From positions 1-57,340 of the IMG/VR virus record IMGVR_UViG_3300030102_001647: 57,340 nt of DNA; one strand, written 5' to 3'. This document shows positions 16,846 to 24,947 of the stretch, in pieces. Position 1 is the first letter of the stretch; every line of letters starts with the position of its first letter. The stretch comes from a virus. The translations under genes and the position numbers were made by a program. Below the pieces are notes generated by a model. It was not told the DNA's origin. It searched no databases and worked only from the letters and a program-made list of their open reading frames with translations.

Positions 16846-19124
16846 TCTTCCTCCGCAAAAGTTCTATATTTATTTTTGTAGAAAGATTGTTCCCATAGTT
16901 GAGCAACTAAACTGTCTTTACCATAATATCTAATGTTTAATTGTAGTGCGTGTTCTTCCCACATTTTTTCTAAGTCTTGAGCAAGTGCTAATAGTTCACC
17001 AGTTGTAAAGAATTTTTTACCACCTGTTTCTACATGTATATATTTAGGATTACCTGCCTCGTCTTTCAATTCCTTTTGTTCCTCTGTTACATTAGGTATA
17101 CTACAATCAAAACCAAATAGGTGAATATTATGATACCCTAAAGTATCCAGCATTCCTATTGTTCTTGTTGCTGCTGCCGTGCCGCCAGATATTAAAACTG
17201 CTCCGTCTTTTATACCAGACTTTTTATCAATAACTACTTTATCTGTAATTGATTCATCACGAATACCATTTGTAAAAGCATGGAAGCCACGTATCTTATC
17301 TGTCTTACTCATAATGTGACGAGTAACAGAAGGGTCTGTCATTGATGCAATATAGAATACAGTTTCTTCTGGTATTGTTTCAAACAGTTCGGTTCTTTTT
17401 ACACCGTGTGTACTTATACCTTCAATAGGTCTAGGGTCAAGGACAAGACAAGCATCAGGAATAATATCCTTCTCTATAAGTTTAGGAAGTGCGTGTTTAA
17501 CACACCATATTTTTGCATTATACTTTTTCTTTACACGTTTTAAATTTTTAAAATCTATTACACCTCCAGACACAACAGCCACATGTTCGTCTGTAGGTTT
17601 ATATTTTTTTACTAAATCATAGTTACTAATAAGCTCTAGGTTTTCTTTTATATTAGCACGTATGTAATCGCTAGGAACGCAGTCTTTAGGCTTAACAACT
17701 ATTGGAGTTCTAATTAGTTGTTGTGGTAATTCCTTTACTTCTTTTTTAAGCAGCACCGCTAGATGAACATGAGAACCAAAAGCTGTCATGTCGCTAGAAG
17801 GTAAAACATATTTGTTTCTTTCTGTAGCTTCTTCAAATGTTTTAATAATACCTGAGTGTTCCTCTGGAACTTCTTTATCATCATCGTGAAAGCTGTAGTA
17901 ATCATCAAACACAACTATAGGTACTTGTCTAAGATACTTGTAGTCACTAGACACTGTGTCATAAGAATGACCGCCATCAATATATGCAAGGTCTACATCA
18001 TTAAACTGATGTGAGTCCATAGTAATTTTGGTATCGCCTTTGTATAGAGTAAATGTAAATCCCTTGCCGTTCTCTTTCATCTTCTGAGAGAATTCTCTTA
18101 GCCTATTACTAACTGCATTGTATGCGTTATGCTGTTTAATGTTTAACTCAATTCTATCTGTTTCTTCTGTAGCATCTTCAAACAAATCAAAGCCACGATA
18201 ATGTACACTATCTACATTCTCGAAAGCAGCTAGAGCCATTTCAATAGCCCTGCCACCATTCCAAGTTCCTGTCTCAACAATAGAGAAAGAGGACAGTCCT
18301 TCACTGTAACTACGAACTATATCTGCTAGTTGTTTATATCTTTTTGGTCCTTGAATATCTTTAGATACTGTGTCTAACTTAGGCTTATCGTATTTTAAAT
18401 TTCCTTTGTTATGTATAAAGTAATCTTTTAGAGCAGAGTTTTCAAAGACTGCTAGTCCACGAACACCTTCTGATAGGTTGTGTGTTTTAGTTCCATGTGC
18501 TTTGTAAATATTTAACAAGCGTTCAAATACAAAAGAGTCTGTCCATTCACGATAAGCCAACACCTCGTTGGTATCATATGCACCTCTAATATCTACAAGC
18601 ATAGACACTGCGTTGTGCATACCCATATTCCATCCGACAAAACCTGTTTCACTGTAGTCAATATCAATACGTCCAAGGTGAACCACATCACTATCATCTG
18701 GTAATATTTTAGCGGCATCTTCTGCTGTAAATTTTGTAGTTGTAATTGTATCTGCGTCTAACCAAACCAACCAGCTTGAGTATTCTTGGTCTATAAGTTC
18801 GTAGGCTAAGTCTGTATAAGCATATACTTTATGGCAGAATCTTATAGCATCCATTCGATAGTTATAAGGTGCTTCTGCGTAACGCCCATTCTTATCTTTG
18901 TTACGAGTTATAAAATCTTGTCTAGCTTTTAGTTTGTCTAAATCTCTGTATTCAATAAAGCTTGCCTCTGGTACGTCTGGTTTCTCAGAACCAAAGCCAT
19001 CATAATACACAACCAATCTAAAGTCGTCTGGATTCCAGTTATCTACAACTGACTCTAGCATTTGCTTTGCATACAAATCAAAATGCTCTTTGTTAAAAGC
19101 TGTTACAAAAGTATATTTACTCAT
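16833..19124 (-). CDS. Three-part glycosyltransferase / methyltransferase / MptE-like fusion
   Basis: 763 residues with three recognisable parts. Residues ~1-250 are glycosyltransferase-like with a DxD metal motif (D123-A-D125 in WLVWLDADTITT). Residues ~280-415 look like a class I SAM methyltransferase of the Methyltransf_24 type: VETGTWNGGRAIEMAL at 283, and YIDGGHSYDTVSSDY at 381, the usual acidic loop. Residues ~515-745 resemble DUF115/MptE-like proteins of surface glycosylation loci (VSGGVIDFKNLKRV, PDACLVLDPRP, ISGGTAAATRTIGMLDTLGY). It starts on an ATGA overlap with the downstream glycosyltransferase's stop at 19121. It probably builds or caps a sugar chain on the host surface or on the virion. 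Each domain call is by motif; the fusion as a unit is not one I know. Confidence 0.7.
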   Translation of the reverse strand: MSKYTFVTAFNKEHFDLYAKQMLESVVDNWNPDDFRLVVYYDGFGSEKPDVPEASFIEYRDLDKLKARQDFITRNKDKNGRYAEAPYNYRMDAIRFCHKVYAYTDLAYELIDQEYSSWLVWLDADTITTTKFTAEDAAKILPDDSDVVHLGRIDIDYSETGFVGWNMGMHNAVSMLVDIRGAYDTNEVLAYREWTDSFVFERLLNIYKAHGTKTHNLSEGVRGLAVFENSALKDYFIHNKGNLKYDKPKLDTVSKDIQGPKRYKQLADIVRSYSEGLSSFSIVETGTWNGGRAIEMALAAFENVDSVHYRGFDLFEDATEETDRIELNIKQHNAYNAVSNRLREFSQKMKENGKGFTFTLYKGDTKITMDSHQFNDVDLAYIDGGHSYDTVSSDYKYLRQVPIVVFDDYYSFHDDDKEVPEEHSGIIKTFEEATERNKYVLPSSDMTAFGSHVHLAVLLKKEVKELPQQLIRTPIVVKPKDCVPSDYIRANIKENLELISNYDLVKKYKPTDEHVAVVSGGVIDFKNLKRVKKKYNAKIWCVKHALPKLIEKDIIPDACLVLDPRPIEGISTHGVKRTELFETIPEETVFYIASMTDPSVTRHIMSKTDKIRGFHAFTNGIRDESITDKVVIDKKSGIKDGAVLISGGTAAATRTIGMLDTLGYHNIHLFGFDCSIPNVTEEQKELKDEAGNPKYIHVETGGKKFFTTGELLALAQDLEKMWEEHALQLNIRYYGKDSLVAQLWEQSFYKNKYRTFAEEECQS

Positions 19125-19891
19125 CCAAGTGACTCCATTAATTTTTCTGTATATATTTTATCTTGGAATAGTTTCCATTCAAAGGAATACTCCTCGTCTA
19201 TTTTTCTTTTAGCTTCCCATTTATCAAACCAAGGACCACCTGTGGTGAAGTGTACGTTCTTTGCTTCTATGTTTGCAGGGCTGTGTCCGTCTAGCCAGTT
19301 CCATTCTTCGTGTATATCGCCTATCTCATCGTCTTGTAGCCAAGACAATCTATGTAACCAACCACCAGACTTTAGGTTAACATCGTCAACAGTAAGCTCT
19401 TTTGTTTTTTCATGGTCACAATTAAATAACATAAAGCTAGACCAGTTCTTTCTATGGTATTGTGTCTGGACAACTCCATCCATCTTCTTACCTACATCAG
19501 GAGTATACTTGTGTTTAACACAAGAGACTGCATACTCTTTCCTGCTACCATACTGGTCAAAGATTTGTTCGATGTCAGCACGTACAAACATATCAGAGTC
19601 CATAAATAATGCAAGACCTGTGTATTGATTTAAAGCAGGTACTAAAAATCTTGTGAATGTAAAGTCAGTGCTGAATGGCTTCCTGTCAAAGTAGTCTATC
19701 TTCTGTCGAGGATTACTCTCATCAACAAAAATAGTTCTACGGAATAGTCCTGCACGACGCAGCGCAGGTTCTATCAGAGGTACGATAGGAAACTTATCGC
19801 AATACTTTCTTATTGAACACATCAAAACCTCGTAAGCCTGATGGTCACGAGGGTCATAACCTATATAGATTGTAGGTTTTTTATTAAACAT
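19121..19891 (-). CDS. Glycosyltransferase, GT8-like
   Basis: 256 residues. Begins TIYIGYDPRDHQAYEVLM. A nucleotide-sugar metal motif DxD occurs at D98-S-D100 in ALFMDSDMF, preceded by FTRFLVPALNQY, and a late HFTTGGPWFDKWE fits the acceptor end of GT-A enzymes. Predicted cytoplasmic, no membrane segment. The start lies in an 8-base ATGTTTAA overlap with the small gene upstream; the stop overlaps the start of the 763-residue fusion by 4. Sugar and acceptor unknown; gmd in the same operon makes a GDP-deoxyhexose a likely donor. Confidence 0.75.
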   Translation of the reverse strand: MFNKKPTIYIGYDPRDHQAYEVLMCSIRKYCDKFPIVPLIEPALRRAGLFRRTIFVDESNPRQKIDYFDRKPFSTDFTFTRFLVPALNQYTGLALFMDSDMFVRADIEQIFDQYGSRKEYAVSCVKHKYTPDVGKKMDGVVQTQYHRKNWSSFMLFNCDHEKTKELTVDDVNLKSGGWLHRLSWLQDDEIGDIHEEWNWLDGHSPANIEAKNVHFTTGGPWFDKWEAKRKIDEEYSFEWKLFQDKIYTEKLMESLG

Positions 19892-20054
19892 CGTCAGGTA
19901 AATCTATAGATTCCAAATCTTCTGGTGTCGTTGTTTGTGCTACGCTTTGTATTTTTTTAATAACATCAATAGATACTTTAGCTGGCAACTCTCCCAGACC
20001 TGCTAAAATAACGTTAAGTTCTTCTGTAGTAAATGTTAATGTCCATGTTTTCAT
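19884..20054 (-). CDS. Small hypothetical protein, 56 residues
   Basis: Starts MKTWTLTFTTEELNVILAGL and ends EDLESIDLPDDV. A strong AGGAG sits 8 bases before the ATG, immediately after the U-run of the leader hairpin. The stop overlaps the glycosyltransferase start as ATGTTTAA. A TFTTEELNVILAGLGELP layout occurs in small proteins of other marine phages. First gene of the sugar-cassette operon; function unknown. Confidence 0.65.
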   Translation of the reverse strand: MKTWTLTFTTEELNVILAGLGELPAKVSIDVIKKIQSVAQTTTPEDLESIDLPDDV

Positions 20055-20065
20055 TGTGTTCTCCT

Positions 20066-20127
20066 AAAAAAAAATAAAGCGGTAGCTGACCTAGAGAGAG
20101 AGGAAAGGAGGCACAGCCAGCTACCAC
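20066..20127 (-). terminator. Leader hairpin with U-run: attenuator or small RNA end
   Basis: Read leftward, GGTAGCTG (20125-20118) pairs with CAGCTACC (20088-20081), extendable to 10 pairs with one G-U. The 29-base pyrimidine-rich loop contains CCTCCTTT. The stem is followed by GCTTTA and nine T. This is the form of a factor-independent terminator, but the promoter's expected start point lies at its first base, so transcripts would begin inside the hairpin. The Shine-Dalgarno of the next gene begins right after the U-run. The long loop makes terminator efficiency uncertain. Confidence 0.6.
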
Positions 20128-20131
20128 AATA

Positions 20132-20160
20132 ATTATACTAAATTTAATTTAGTATGTCAA
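20132..20160 (-). promoter_or_regulatory. Consensus sigma-70 promoter with inverted repeat
   Basis: TTGACA (160-155), exactly 17 bases, TATAAT (137-132): a perfect match to both boxes at ideal spacing. The TTGACA overlaps the TGA stop of the upstream gene. A 9-base perfect inverted repeat (ATACTAAAT / ATTTAGTAT, 20135-20155) fills the spacer and the edges of both boxes, a plausible operator. It drives the small gene, glycosyltransferases, terS and gmd. Confidence 0.8.
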
Positions 20161-20348
20161 CCAAAATAATTTTCTATAGTTTTTATTTTCTCATCTGCAG
20201 ACGCAATCTTTTCAATCTCTCCTTCGATAGCCCCAATAATATCAGGGTGTTCTCCGATGCCAACAGATTGGTCTAAGTATACGTTTATGTTTGCTTTGGC
20301 AACAGCAATGTCACCTTCTAGTTTTTTTGTAAGTGCTTCTAGTAACAT
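20157..20348 (-). CDS. Small hypothetical helical protein
   Basis: 63 residues, charged and helical (LLEALTKKLEGDIAVAKANI, GAIEGEIEKIASADEKIKTI). AAGGAG precedes the ATG. Its TGA stop forms part of the -35 box of the next promoter. No function recognised. Confidence 0.6.
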   Translation of the reverse strand: MLLEALTKKLEGDIAVAKANINVYLDQSVGIGEHPDIIGAIEGEIEKIASADEKIKTIENYFG

Positions 20349-20357
20349 GTAATCTCC

Positions 20358-22271
20358 TTAACTATTAATATCCACAACCTCACAAGAGTCACCAGAACAC
20401 GCTAACGTCTGTGACCCTGCTGTGTTATCCTCTACTTCGTAGGACGCAAGCTTTGTCCAATCAATAGACTCAGGCATCTTAGACAAGGCTTCTTTGTATG
20501 TCTCTTCGTTGCAGTCCTGATACGGAGCTTGTGCATAGGTGTGGTCACTGTGTGGTAGAAACGATACGCCTGAACATATATCAAAGTTATCGTATACCCA
20601 AGAGCCTACCTTCAACCACTCTTCATCACGCACAGTAATCGTAACAGATGGTTTGTGTTCACACCAGTTTAGTGCATACGTCTTCCACAACTCAAGCTGT
20701 TCTATAGCACTCATGTCATTACGAGTAACTGCTCCATCAGGTGCTTTAACAGGGAAGCTAAAGACTGTTGTGCTATCTGGCTTCATCACGCAAGCCTCTG
20801 CAGGTATGCCTGAATCAGTTAGGAACTTCGTGAGAGGGTCTTTGTTATCACCTCTGACAGTGCGAATATAATAGTCACTATGACGAGCGTGGATGCCAGA
20901 GGCACTATCAACAAGCTGCGACACAGTGCCACTAGGCTTGACACAGGTGATTGCCGCAGATGGGTTAATTCCAAGACGCTCAGAAGTTTCGCTGTTTGTT
21001 TGTATAGCAACACTTCTAAGCGAGTTAAGAAGTTCTTTCGTAGGTTTAGATGTAATTTCATTATCCATAATACCTGTCAGGCTTACACCCAACAGCCTTT
21101 CTTCTTCGGTATTCTTACGCCACACAGGACGCAAGTAAGGTAAGTGTGTATACGTTGATTGTATTGTACCTAATATGGTAGCAAGTCGTATCTTCTTCGC
21201 TAAAGTTTTTTCTGTGTCTGTTGGTCGGACAACAACCTCAGTAAGATTACAGAACTGATAAGGTCTGAGAATAATCTCAGAGCATGGGTTAGTTCCCCAC
21301 TCCAATCCTGTCTTGCGTCTTTCGTTACGAGCCACATGCTTGTCTGCTGCATCACGGCTGAAGATGCCACGCTCACCAGACTTAGACTCTACGAGAGCAG
21401 TCCACTCACGCAGGAATGTTTCCATGTCAGGCTTTTCTGTGTAGGCTACAGAGTTATTGGCTAACGCACGTTGCTTCTCATTCTCCCACCACTGTCCTGA
21501 CTTAGCGTGGCGCATCCTATCATCAGACAGATTGGACAAACTAATCATAGCACTACGACGCACACCGCCGACAACTACAACCTCACCTATCTTACACATG
21601 ATGTCGTGACACTCTACGCTGTTAAGCTTACGTCCTGCCGCACCCTTGAACTTGGCAACAGTGAAGTTAAACAAATCGTTGAGAGGCTCTGGACCACTGG
21701 CTCTGCCACCAAATGTTTTTAGCCTTGCTCCTGCGGGACGTATCTTAGACAAATCCCACTTAGGTATCTCACCTGTGTATAATAAAGAGACAAGCTTTCG
21801 TAATCCTCTAGCCCATCCTTCTTTACTATCTTGCACTACAATAACATCTTCAACATCTTGTAAGTCCTCCGGCACAAGGGGAAGCTTTTGTATGGACTGT
21901 CTTTCGACAGAGAAGCCTACGCCTGTACCACACAACAGGATGAACATAGCCTCATCGAAAGAGCGAGGGTGGTCTACAGGTAGATAGCTACAGTTGTATA
22001 CACATGTGTTGTCCCTGTCTGACGCTGCACCTGCTGTCATCAATGCTCTCATGCTAGGCATAACCTGTAGCGTGAGGATAGCATCGTGTATATCTTGTTT
22101 GTCTTTCTTATCAATATCAACAAACTCAACGATGTTGTCCATAAATCTTTGGACTGTTTCACTCCATGTTTCTCTGCGTCCTTCTTCTTCCATCCATCGG
22201 GCGTAGCGTGAAGTCGCAATAAAGGTTTGGTAATCTGTTGGCAGGGCGGTGTTCACTGTTTTCTTTTCCAT
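20358..22271 (-). CDS. nrdJ: Class II (B12-dependent) ribonucleoside-triphosphate reductase
   Basis: 637 residues. It reduces ribonucleotides to deoxyribonucleotides using adenosylcobalamin, supplying dNTPs for replication. The expected cysteines are visible: C94 (NCSYLP) and C341 (FCNLTE), the redox pair; C330 in NPCSE, the thiyl-radical residue; and a C-terminal pair C625/C630 (CSGDSCE) that relays reduction, as in the Lactobacillus enzyme. Substrate-loop and barrel motifs LLCGTGVGFSVER and KPSGTVSQLVDSASGI are present. It is shorter than the ~740-residue bacterial monomeric type but has all active-site parts. No class I subunits nearby. Confidence 0.92.
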   Translation of the reverse strand: MEKKTVNTALPTDYQTFIATSRYARWMEEEGRRETWSETVQRFMDNIVEFVDIDKKDKQDIHDAILTLQVMPSMRALMTAGAASDRDNTCVYNCSYLPVDHPRSFDEAMFILLCGTGVGFSVERQSIQKLPLVPEDLQDVEDVIVVQDSKEGWARGLRKLVSLLYTGEIPKWDLSKIRPAGARLKTFGGRASGPEPLNDLFNFTVAKFKGAAGRKLNSVECHDIMCKIGEVVVVGGVRRSAMISLSNLSDDRMRHAKSGQWWENEKQRALANNSVAYTEKPDMETFLREWTALVESKSGERGIFSRDAADKHVARNERRKTGLEWGTNPCSEIILRPYQFCNLTEVVVRPTDTEKTLAKKIRLATILGTIQSTYTHLPYLRPVWRKNTEEERLLGVSLTGIMDNEITSKPTKELLNSLRSVAIQTNSETSERLGINPSAAITCVKPSGTVSQLVDSASGIHARHSDYYIRTVRGDNKDPLTKFLTDSGIPAEACVMKPDSTTVFSFPVKAPDGAVTRNDMSAIEQLELWKTYALNWCEHKPSVTITVRDEEWLKVGSWVYDNFDICSGVSFLPHSDHTYAQAPYQDCNEETYKEALSKMPESIDWTKLASYEVEDNTAGSQTLACSGDSCEVVDINS

Positions 22272-22588
22272 AGGGGTATCTTTCCTCTCACAATATCTAC
22301 ATAATCTTTGTCGTCTATCGACGAAACAGAACTCGAATTATAGCATGGCTCTTCTACAGAAGCAATAAGCTTTTTCAAATACCACTCAGCTTTTTTCAAG
22401 TCTTCCACAGGTTTACCCTTGTAGTTGTAACGCCACATATATTTCATCACGTTACCCTTCAGGTATCCCTTGAACTCGTCCTTAGACATAGACGCTTCGA
22501 TAGCATCTATACACTCTACACCTTTTGCATTGTAGTGCGTCGGGTTATTTACCATGTCCGAGGACTGCATTGATTCTCTTTCTGACAT
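22253..22588 (-). CDS. DUF3310 protein (phage nucleotide-kinase-like family)
   Basis: 111 residues. NPTHYNAKGVECIDAIEASM, then GYLKGNVMKYMWRYNYKGKP and DLKKAEWYLKKLI, is the DUF3310 signature, a family that includes part of T7 gp1.7-like proteins. The start at 22588 is supported by AGGAGAGG six bases upstream. The last 19 bases overlap the ribonucleotide reductase start, suggesting joint expression for nucleotide supply. Biochemical role not certain. Confidence 0.8.
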   Translation of the reverse strand: MSERESMQSSDMVNNPTHYNAKGVECIDAIEASMSKDEFKGYLKGNVMKYMWRYNYKGKPVEDLKKAEWYLKKLIASVEEPCYNSSSVSSIDDKDYVDIVRGKIPLWKRKQ

Positions 22589-22883
22589 ATTCTACCTCTC
22601 CTGATTTCAATACTTTGTAAGCAAAGTCTCTCATGTATTCGGGGTCTACCCCTGCATGGTCGCACACTTCTTCAAAGTCCTGCGCTGTTGTACCATACGA
22701 TGCAAAGAACCAAGCCTTTGCTCTGTCACGTTCTATCATAACATTTTTAGGCTCACCTGCATACTCAGGTTTTGTTGCATCAAGCAACGCCTGTAGTATC
22801 ACACACAAGAAGAGAGACTTCTCTGGCGATGATACATCTGGTCTAAACTCGTCTGTAATTACATTTATATTAGTCGGTTTCAT
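22545..22883 (-). CDS. Conserved hypothetical protein
   Basis: 112 residues from ATG 22883 (MKPTNINVITDEFRPD); an ORF start further upstream would lie in the endonuclease gene. The body SPEKSLFLCVILQALLDATK and ERDRAKAWFFASYG is compact and helical and recurs in marine phage replication regions; function unknown. TTGACA-17-TAATAT (22895-22867) spans its start and might be an internal promoter for the nucleotide genes. Overlaps both neighbours. Confidence 0.6.
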   Translation of the reverse strand: MKPTNINVITDEFRPDVSSPEKSLFLCVILQALLDATKPEYAGEPKNVMIERDRAKAWFFASYGTTAQDFEEVCDHAGVDPEYMRDFAYKVLKSGEVEYVRKRINAVLGHGK

Positions 22884-23286
22884 ATTGATTGTCAAGCCAT
22901 TCTTCTGGGATGCCATCAGATAACTTGCAATACCTAAAGCCGTAACGCTCACACCAATCGGCGTGGGTCATCTTCCCATTTTTTCTAAGTTTCTTATTAG
23001 GGTTGTCGAACACAAACCGAATATCTAGTTCTGGATACTGGTGTTTAATGAACAGGTGTTTCTTTCTATGCTCAATAAACAGTACGCCCTTTACCTCTAA
23101 CATAACCCCATTAGGAAGAACAAAGTCAGGCGTGTAACTCTTTTCTTCTCTCCACTCGTAATCAATCTTCATAGGCTCGTATTGGAACACCACACGATTA
23201 TCGTTTAGCATATCTGCTACCTTACATTCTGAGATTGACTTGTATCCGTTTTTGTATTTTCTATTATAGAAGTTTTTCCTAGCCAA
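22870..23286 (-). CDS. T7-type endonuclease I (Holliday junction resolvase)
   Basis: 138 residues. It resolves branched DNA and helps degrade host DNA. With the TTG at 23286 as start (GAGGAGG six bases upstream, and an 8-base TTGGCTAG overlap with the exonuclease stop) the active residues fall at E20 (SISECK), D54 (YTPDFVLPNG), E64 and K66 (MLEVKG), nearly the same numbers as E20, D55, E65, K67 of T7 endonuclease I. The domain-swap helix is less clear. A second TTG at 23292 sits too close to the ribosome site. Confidence 0.88.
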   Translation of the reverse strand: MARKNFYNRKYKNGYKSISECKVADMLNDNRVVFQYEPMKIDYEWREEKSYTPDFVLPNGVMLEVKGVLFIEHRKKHLFIKHQYPELDIRFVFDNPNKKLRKNGKMTHADWCERYGFRYCKLSDGIPEEWLDNQYETD

Positions 23287-24121
23287 CTGCAACCTCCTCT
23301 ACGTCAGGGGTCTTGGCTACATGTGTTAATATACGGACACCATTTGAATACTTAAATGCACGTAGGTTATCCCAACACCTTGTCTTATACCCACAATACG
23401 TGCAGCCTGTGGTTAGTTTGCGGTTGCCTGACTTACCATCAGGTACGTCATTGTAACATCTAGGTGGTGGTGTGTCTGTGTCTATGATACCTTTTAGATA
23501 ATTGACACGAGCGTTAGCGTCTATCATTTCTAAATCATGTACCTTAGTGATAGCTAACTCCCCACTGTTCTTATCGATAGCAAAGAAGGCGGCTTCCTTG
23601 TCGCCTCTGCGTGTAGCGTATGCACTAATCTGTGCTATATAACCAAAGGGGTCATCTTCAGCAAGTTTGTTGTCTCTAAACTTTTTGAAGGCAAAAGACG
23701 ATGCAGACTTTATGTCTGTAAGAACACCATCAATGATACAGTCCTGATGTCCTAACACACCTTCGACTGTAACCTCTTCCTGTTCAGCTTCGACTGAATG
23801 TCCTGCAGCTTTGGTTAGCATAATTAGAACAGCCTCTAGTAGATGCCCCATTAAAAATTTAATTCTGGTTTGTCCACTGAGAGGCTGTCCTTCGACACCC
23901 TTTACTCCGTACCATATTTGACGGTCTGGTTTACCGATTTGAGATAAGCGTAAGTTCGTCTTACCTTCACGCTTTCCCTCTTGAAGTATTATGGACGCAG
24001 CTTCACGCACCTGTGATGCAAAGTCATCTAAGAACTTATCCATCTCAGCATTGTCTGTATCCACACCCTGCTCTAGCATATTGTAGATGTCGGGTATAAG
24101 GGTATCTATATTCTTTGTCAT
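23279..24121 (-). CDS. PD-(D/E)XK exonuclease, Cas4/RecB-like
   Basis: 280 residues. The nuclease core has GHQDCIIDGVLTDIKSAS (residues 124-141; D131 and D136-x-K138 are the metal and lysine set) and the following YIAQISAYA helix that carries the usual Gln and Tyr. The C-terminal part has four Cys (PRCYNDV and TGCTYCGYKTRCW) like the iron-sulphur cluster of Cas4/AddB-type nucleases. In phages this family makes 3' overhangs for recombination. Surrounded by SSB, polymerase and endonuclease I. The start codon overlaps the upstream micro-gene stop as ATGA. Confidence 0.82.
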   Translation of the reverse strand: MTKNIDTLIPDIYNMLEQGVDTDNAEMDKFLDDFASQVREAASIILQEGKREGKTNLRLSQIGKPDRQIWYGVKGVEGQPLSGQTRIKFLMGHLLEAVLIMLTKAAGHSVEAEQEEVTVEGVLGHQDCIIDGVLTDIKSASSFAFKKFRDNKLAEDDPFGYIAQISAYATRRGDKEAAFFAIDKNSGELAITKVHDLEMIDANARVNYLKGIIDTDTPPPRCYNDVPDGKSGNRKLTTGCTYCGYKTRCWDNLRAFKYSNGVRILTHVAKTPDVEEVAVG

Positions 24122-24201
24122 TTTATATTATCCCAATAAACTACGAGTGCTATTAAAAATAACACAACGCAGGTAAGAATCATGGTATGTATATCATTCA
24201 T
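24118..24201 (-). CDS. Micro-gene, 27-residue membrane peptide
   Basis: MNDIHTMILTCVVLFLIALV, then VYWDNIK: one membrane segment. The start is one base after the previous stop and its TGA overlaps the exonuclease ATG (ATGA). The coupling on both sides argues that it is translated. Function unknown. Confidence 0.5.
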   Translation of the reverse strand: MNDIHTMILTCVVLFLIALVVYWDNIK

Positions 24202-24202
24202 C

Positions 24203-24349
24203 TTATCTAATAAAATATTTGTGCATCAAGTTAATAAATCTTGCTTGCATTTCTTTCAGCCATTCTGCACGAGGAAAGCCGTAGCCTAAAATAAATCCTA
24301 GCACACCCACTGAAATTAATTCTGCAACACCTGAAGTATATATTGACAT
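24203..24349 (-). CDS. Small membrane protein, 48 residues
   Basis: Starts MSIYTSGVAELISVGVLGFI with a membrane segment to about residue 24, followed by a basic amphipathic tail (FPRAEWLKEMQARFINLM). TTAGGAG lies 9 bases before the ATG. It is followed immediately by another membrane micro-gene. Function unknown. Confidence 0.55.
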   Translation of the reverse strand: MSIYTSGVAELISVGVLGFILGYGFPRAEWLKEMQARFINLMHKYFIR

Positions 24350-24439
24350 GTAATAATCTCCTAAGAAGTGATAGCATCCCCGTCCTCGTAGCTATCGTTC
24401 AGAGCCAACTCAGATACTCTGTCCCGTGATACCTAATAT

Positions 24440-24892
24440 TTAGAAGGGAACTTCGTCACTAGGTACATGATTAGAGGATGCTTCGGTATAACCTTCTACC
24501 GCATCAAAGTCCTCGCCATAAGATACAAGGTCAACAACCTGAACTTTCTTCAGGATAGGTGTAACACCTGCCTTGCCGTTCATCTCCCAAGAATAAGGAG
24601 AGTACAGAACATTAACAATGCTGCCATTACCAACGAGTTTGTCGGTAGGATTCTTCTGTGCGTCTACAACTATAGGGGCATCATTCTGTGTGCCATCACG
24701 CCTTGCGACACGTTGACGGATGTGGACAAAATCTCCACGCTCGTCGCCTTTGTTCTTGATAGTCAATCCATCAGCTTCAATAGCTGCACGATTGTTGTCA
24801 TCAACACAAATGTCGATTGAGTATTCAGGCTCAAATGATGTGTTAGGGTTCTGGACATGCGCCCAGTATGCTTTACCAGTAATAACTGTCAT
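24440..24892 (-). CDS. ssb: Single-stranded DNA-binding protein
   Basis: 150 residues. Beta-rich sequence (VITGKAYWAHVQNPN, EYSIDICVDD, DFVHIRQRVARRDG, NVLYSPYSWEMNGKAGVTPI) fits an OB-fold binding protein. It ends with an acidic tail and DEVPF, like the protein-docking tips (DDxIPF) of SSBs. Between polymerase and nuclease genes, with its own likely promoter upstream. It probably coats displaced strands and recruits the polymerase and helicase. Confidence 0.78.
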   Translation of the reverse strand: MTVITGKAYWAHVQNPNTSFEPEYSIDICVDDNNRAAIEADGLTIKNKGDERGDFVHIRQRVARRDGTQNDAPIVVDAQKNPTDKLVGNGSIVNVLYSPYSWEMNGKAGVTPILKKVQVVDLVSYGEDFDAVEGYTEASSNHVPSDEVPF

Positions 24893-24947
24893 TTCGTTTT
24901 ATCTCCGTTTTGGATTCAATGTTGTCAGCACCATGCCAACAACTACT

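Noticed and set aside
19062-19628. 188-residue + strand ORF over the glycosyltransferase
   Set aside because: Antisense shadow of a gene with a clear DxD motif.
23279-24121. Cas4 gene as sign of a phage CRISPR system
   Set aside because: No other cas gene or repeat array; the Cas4/RecB-like fold is common in phage recombination modules.
24350-24439. Possible tRNA or small RNA in the gap before the 48-residue membrane gene
   Set aside because: There is a GATAGC/GCTATC pair but no T-loop GTTC motif, cloverleaf or U-run; nothing firm.
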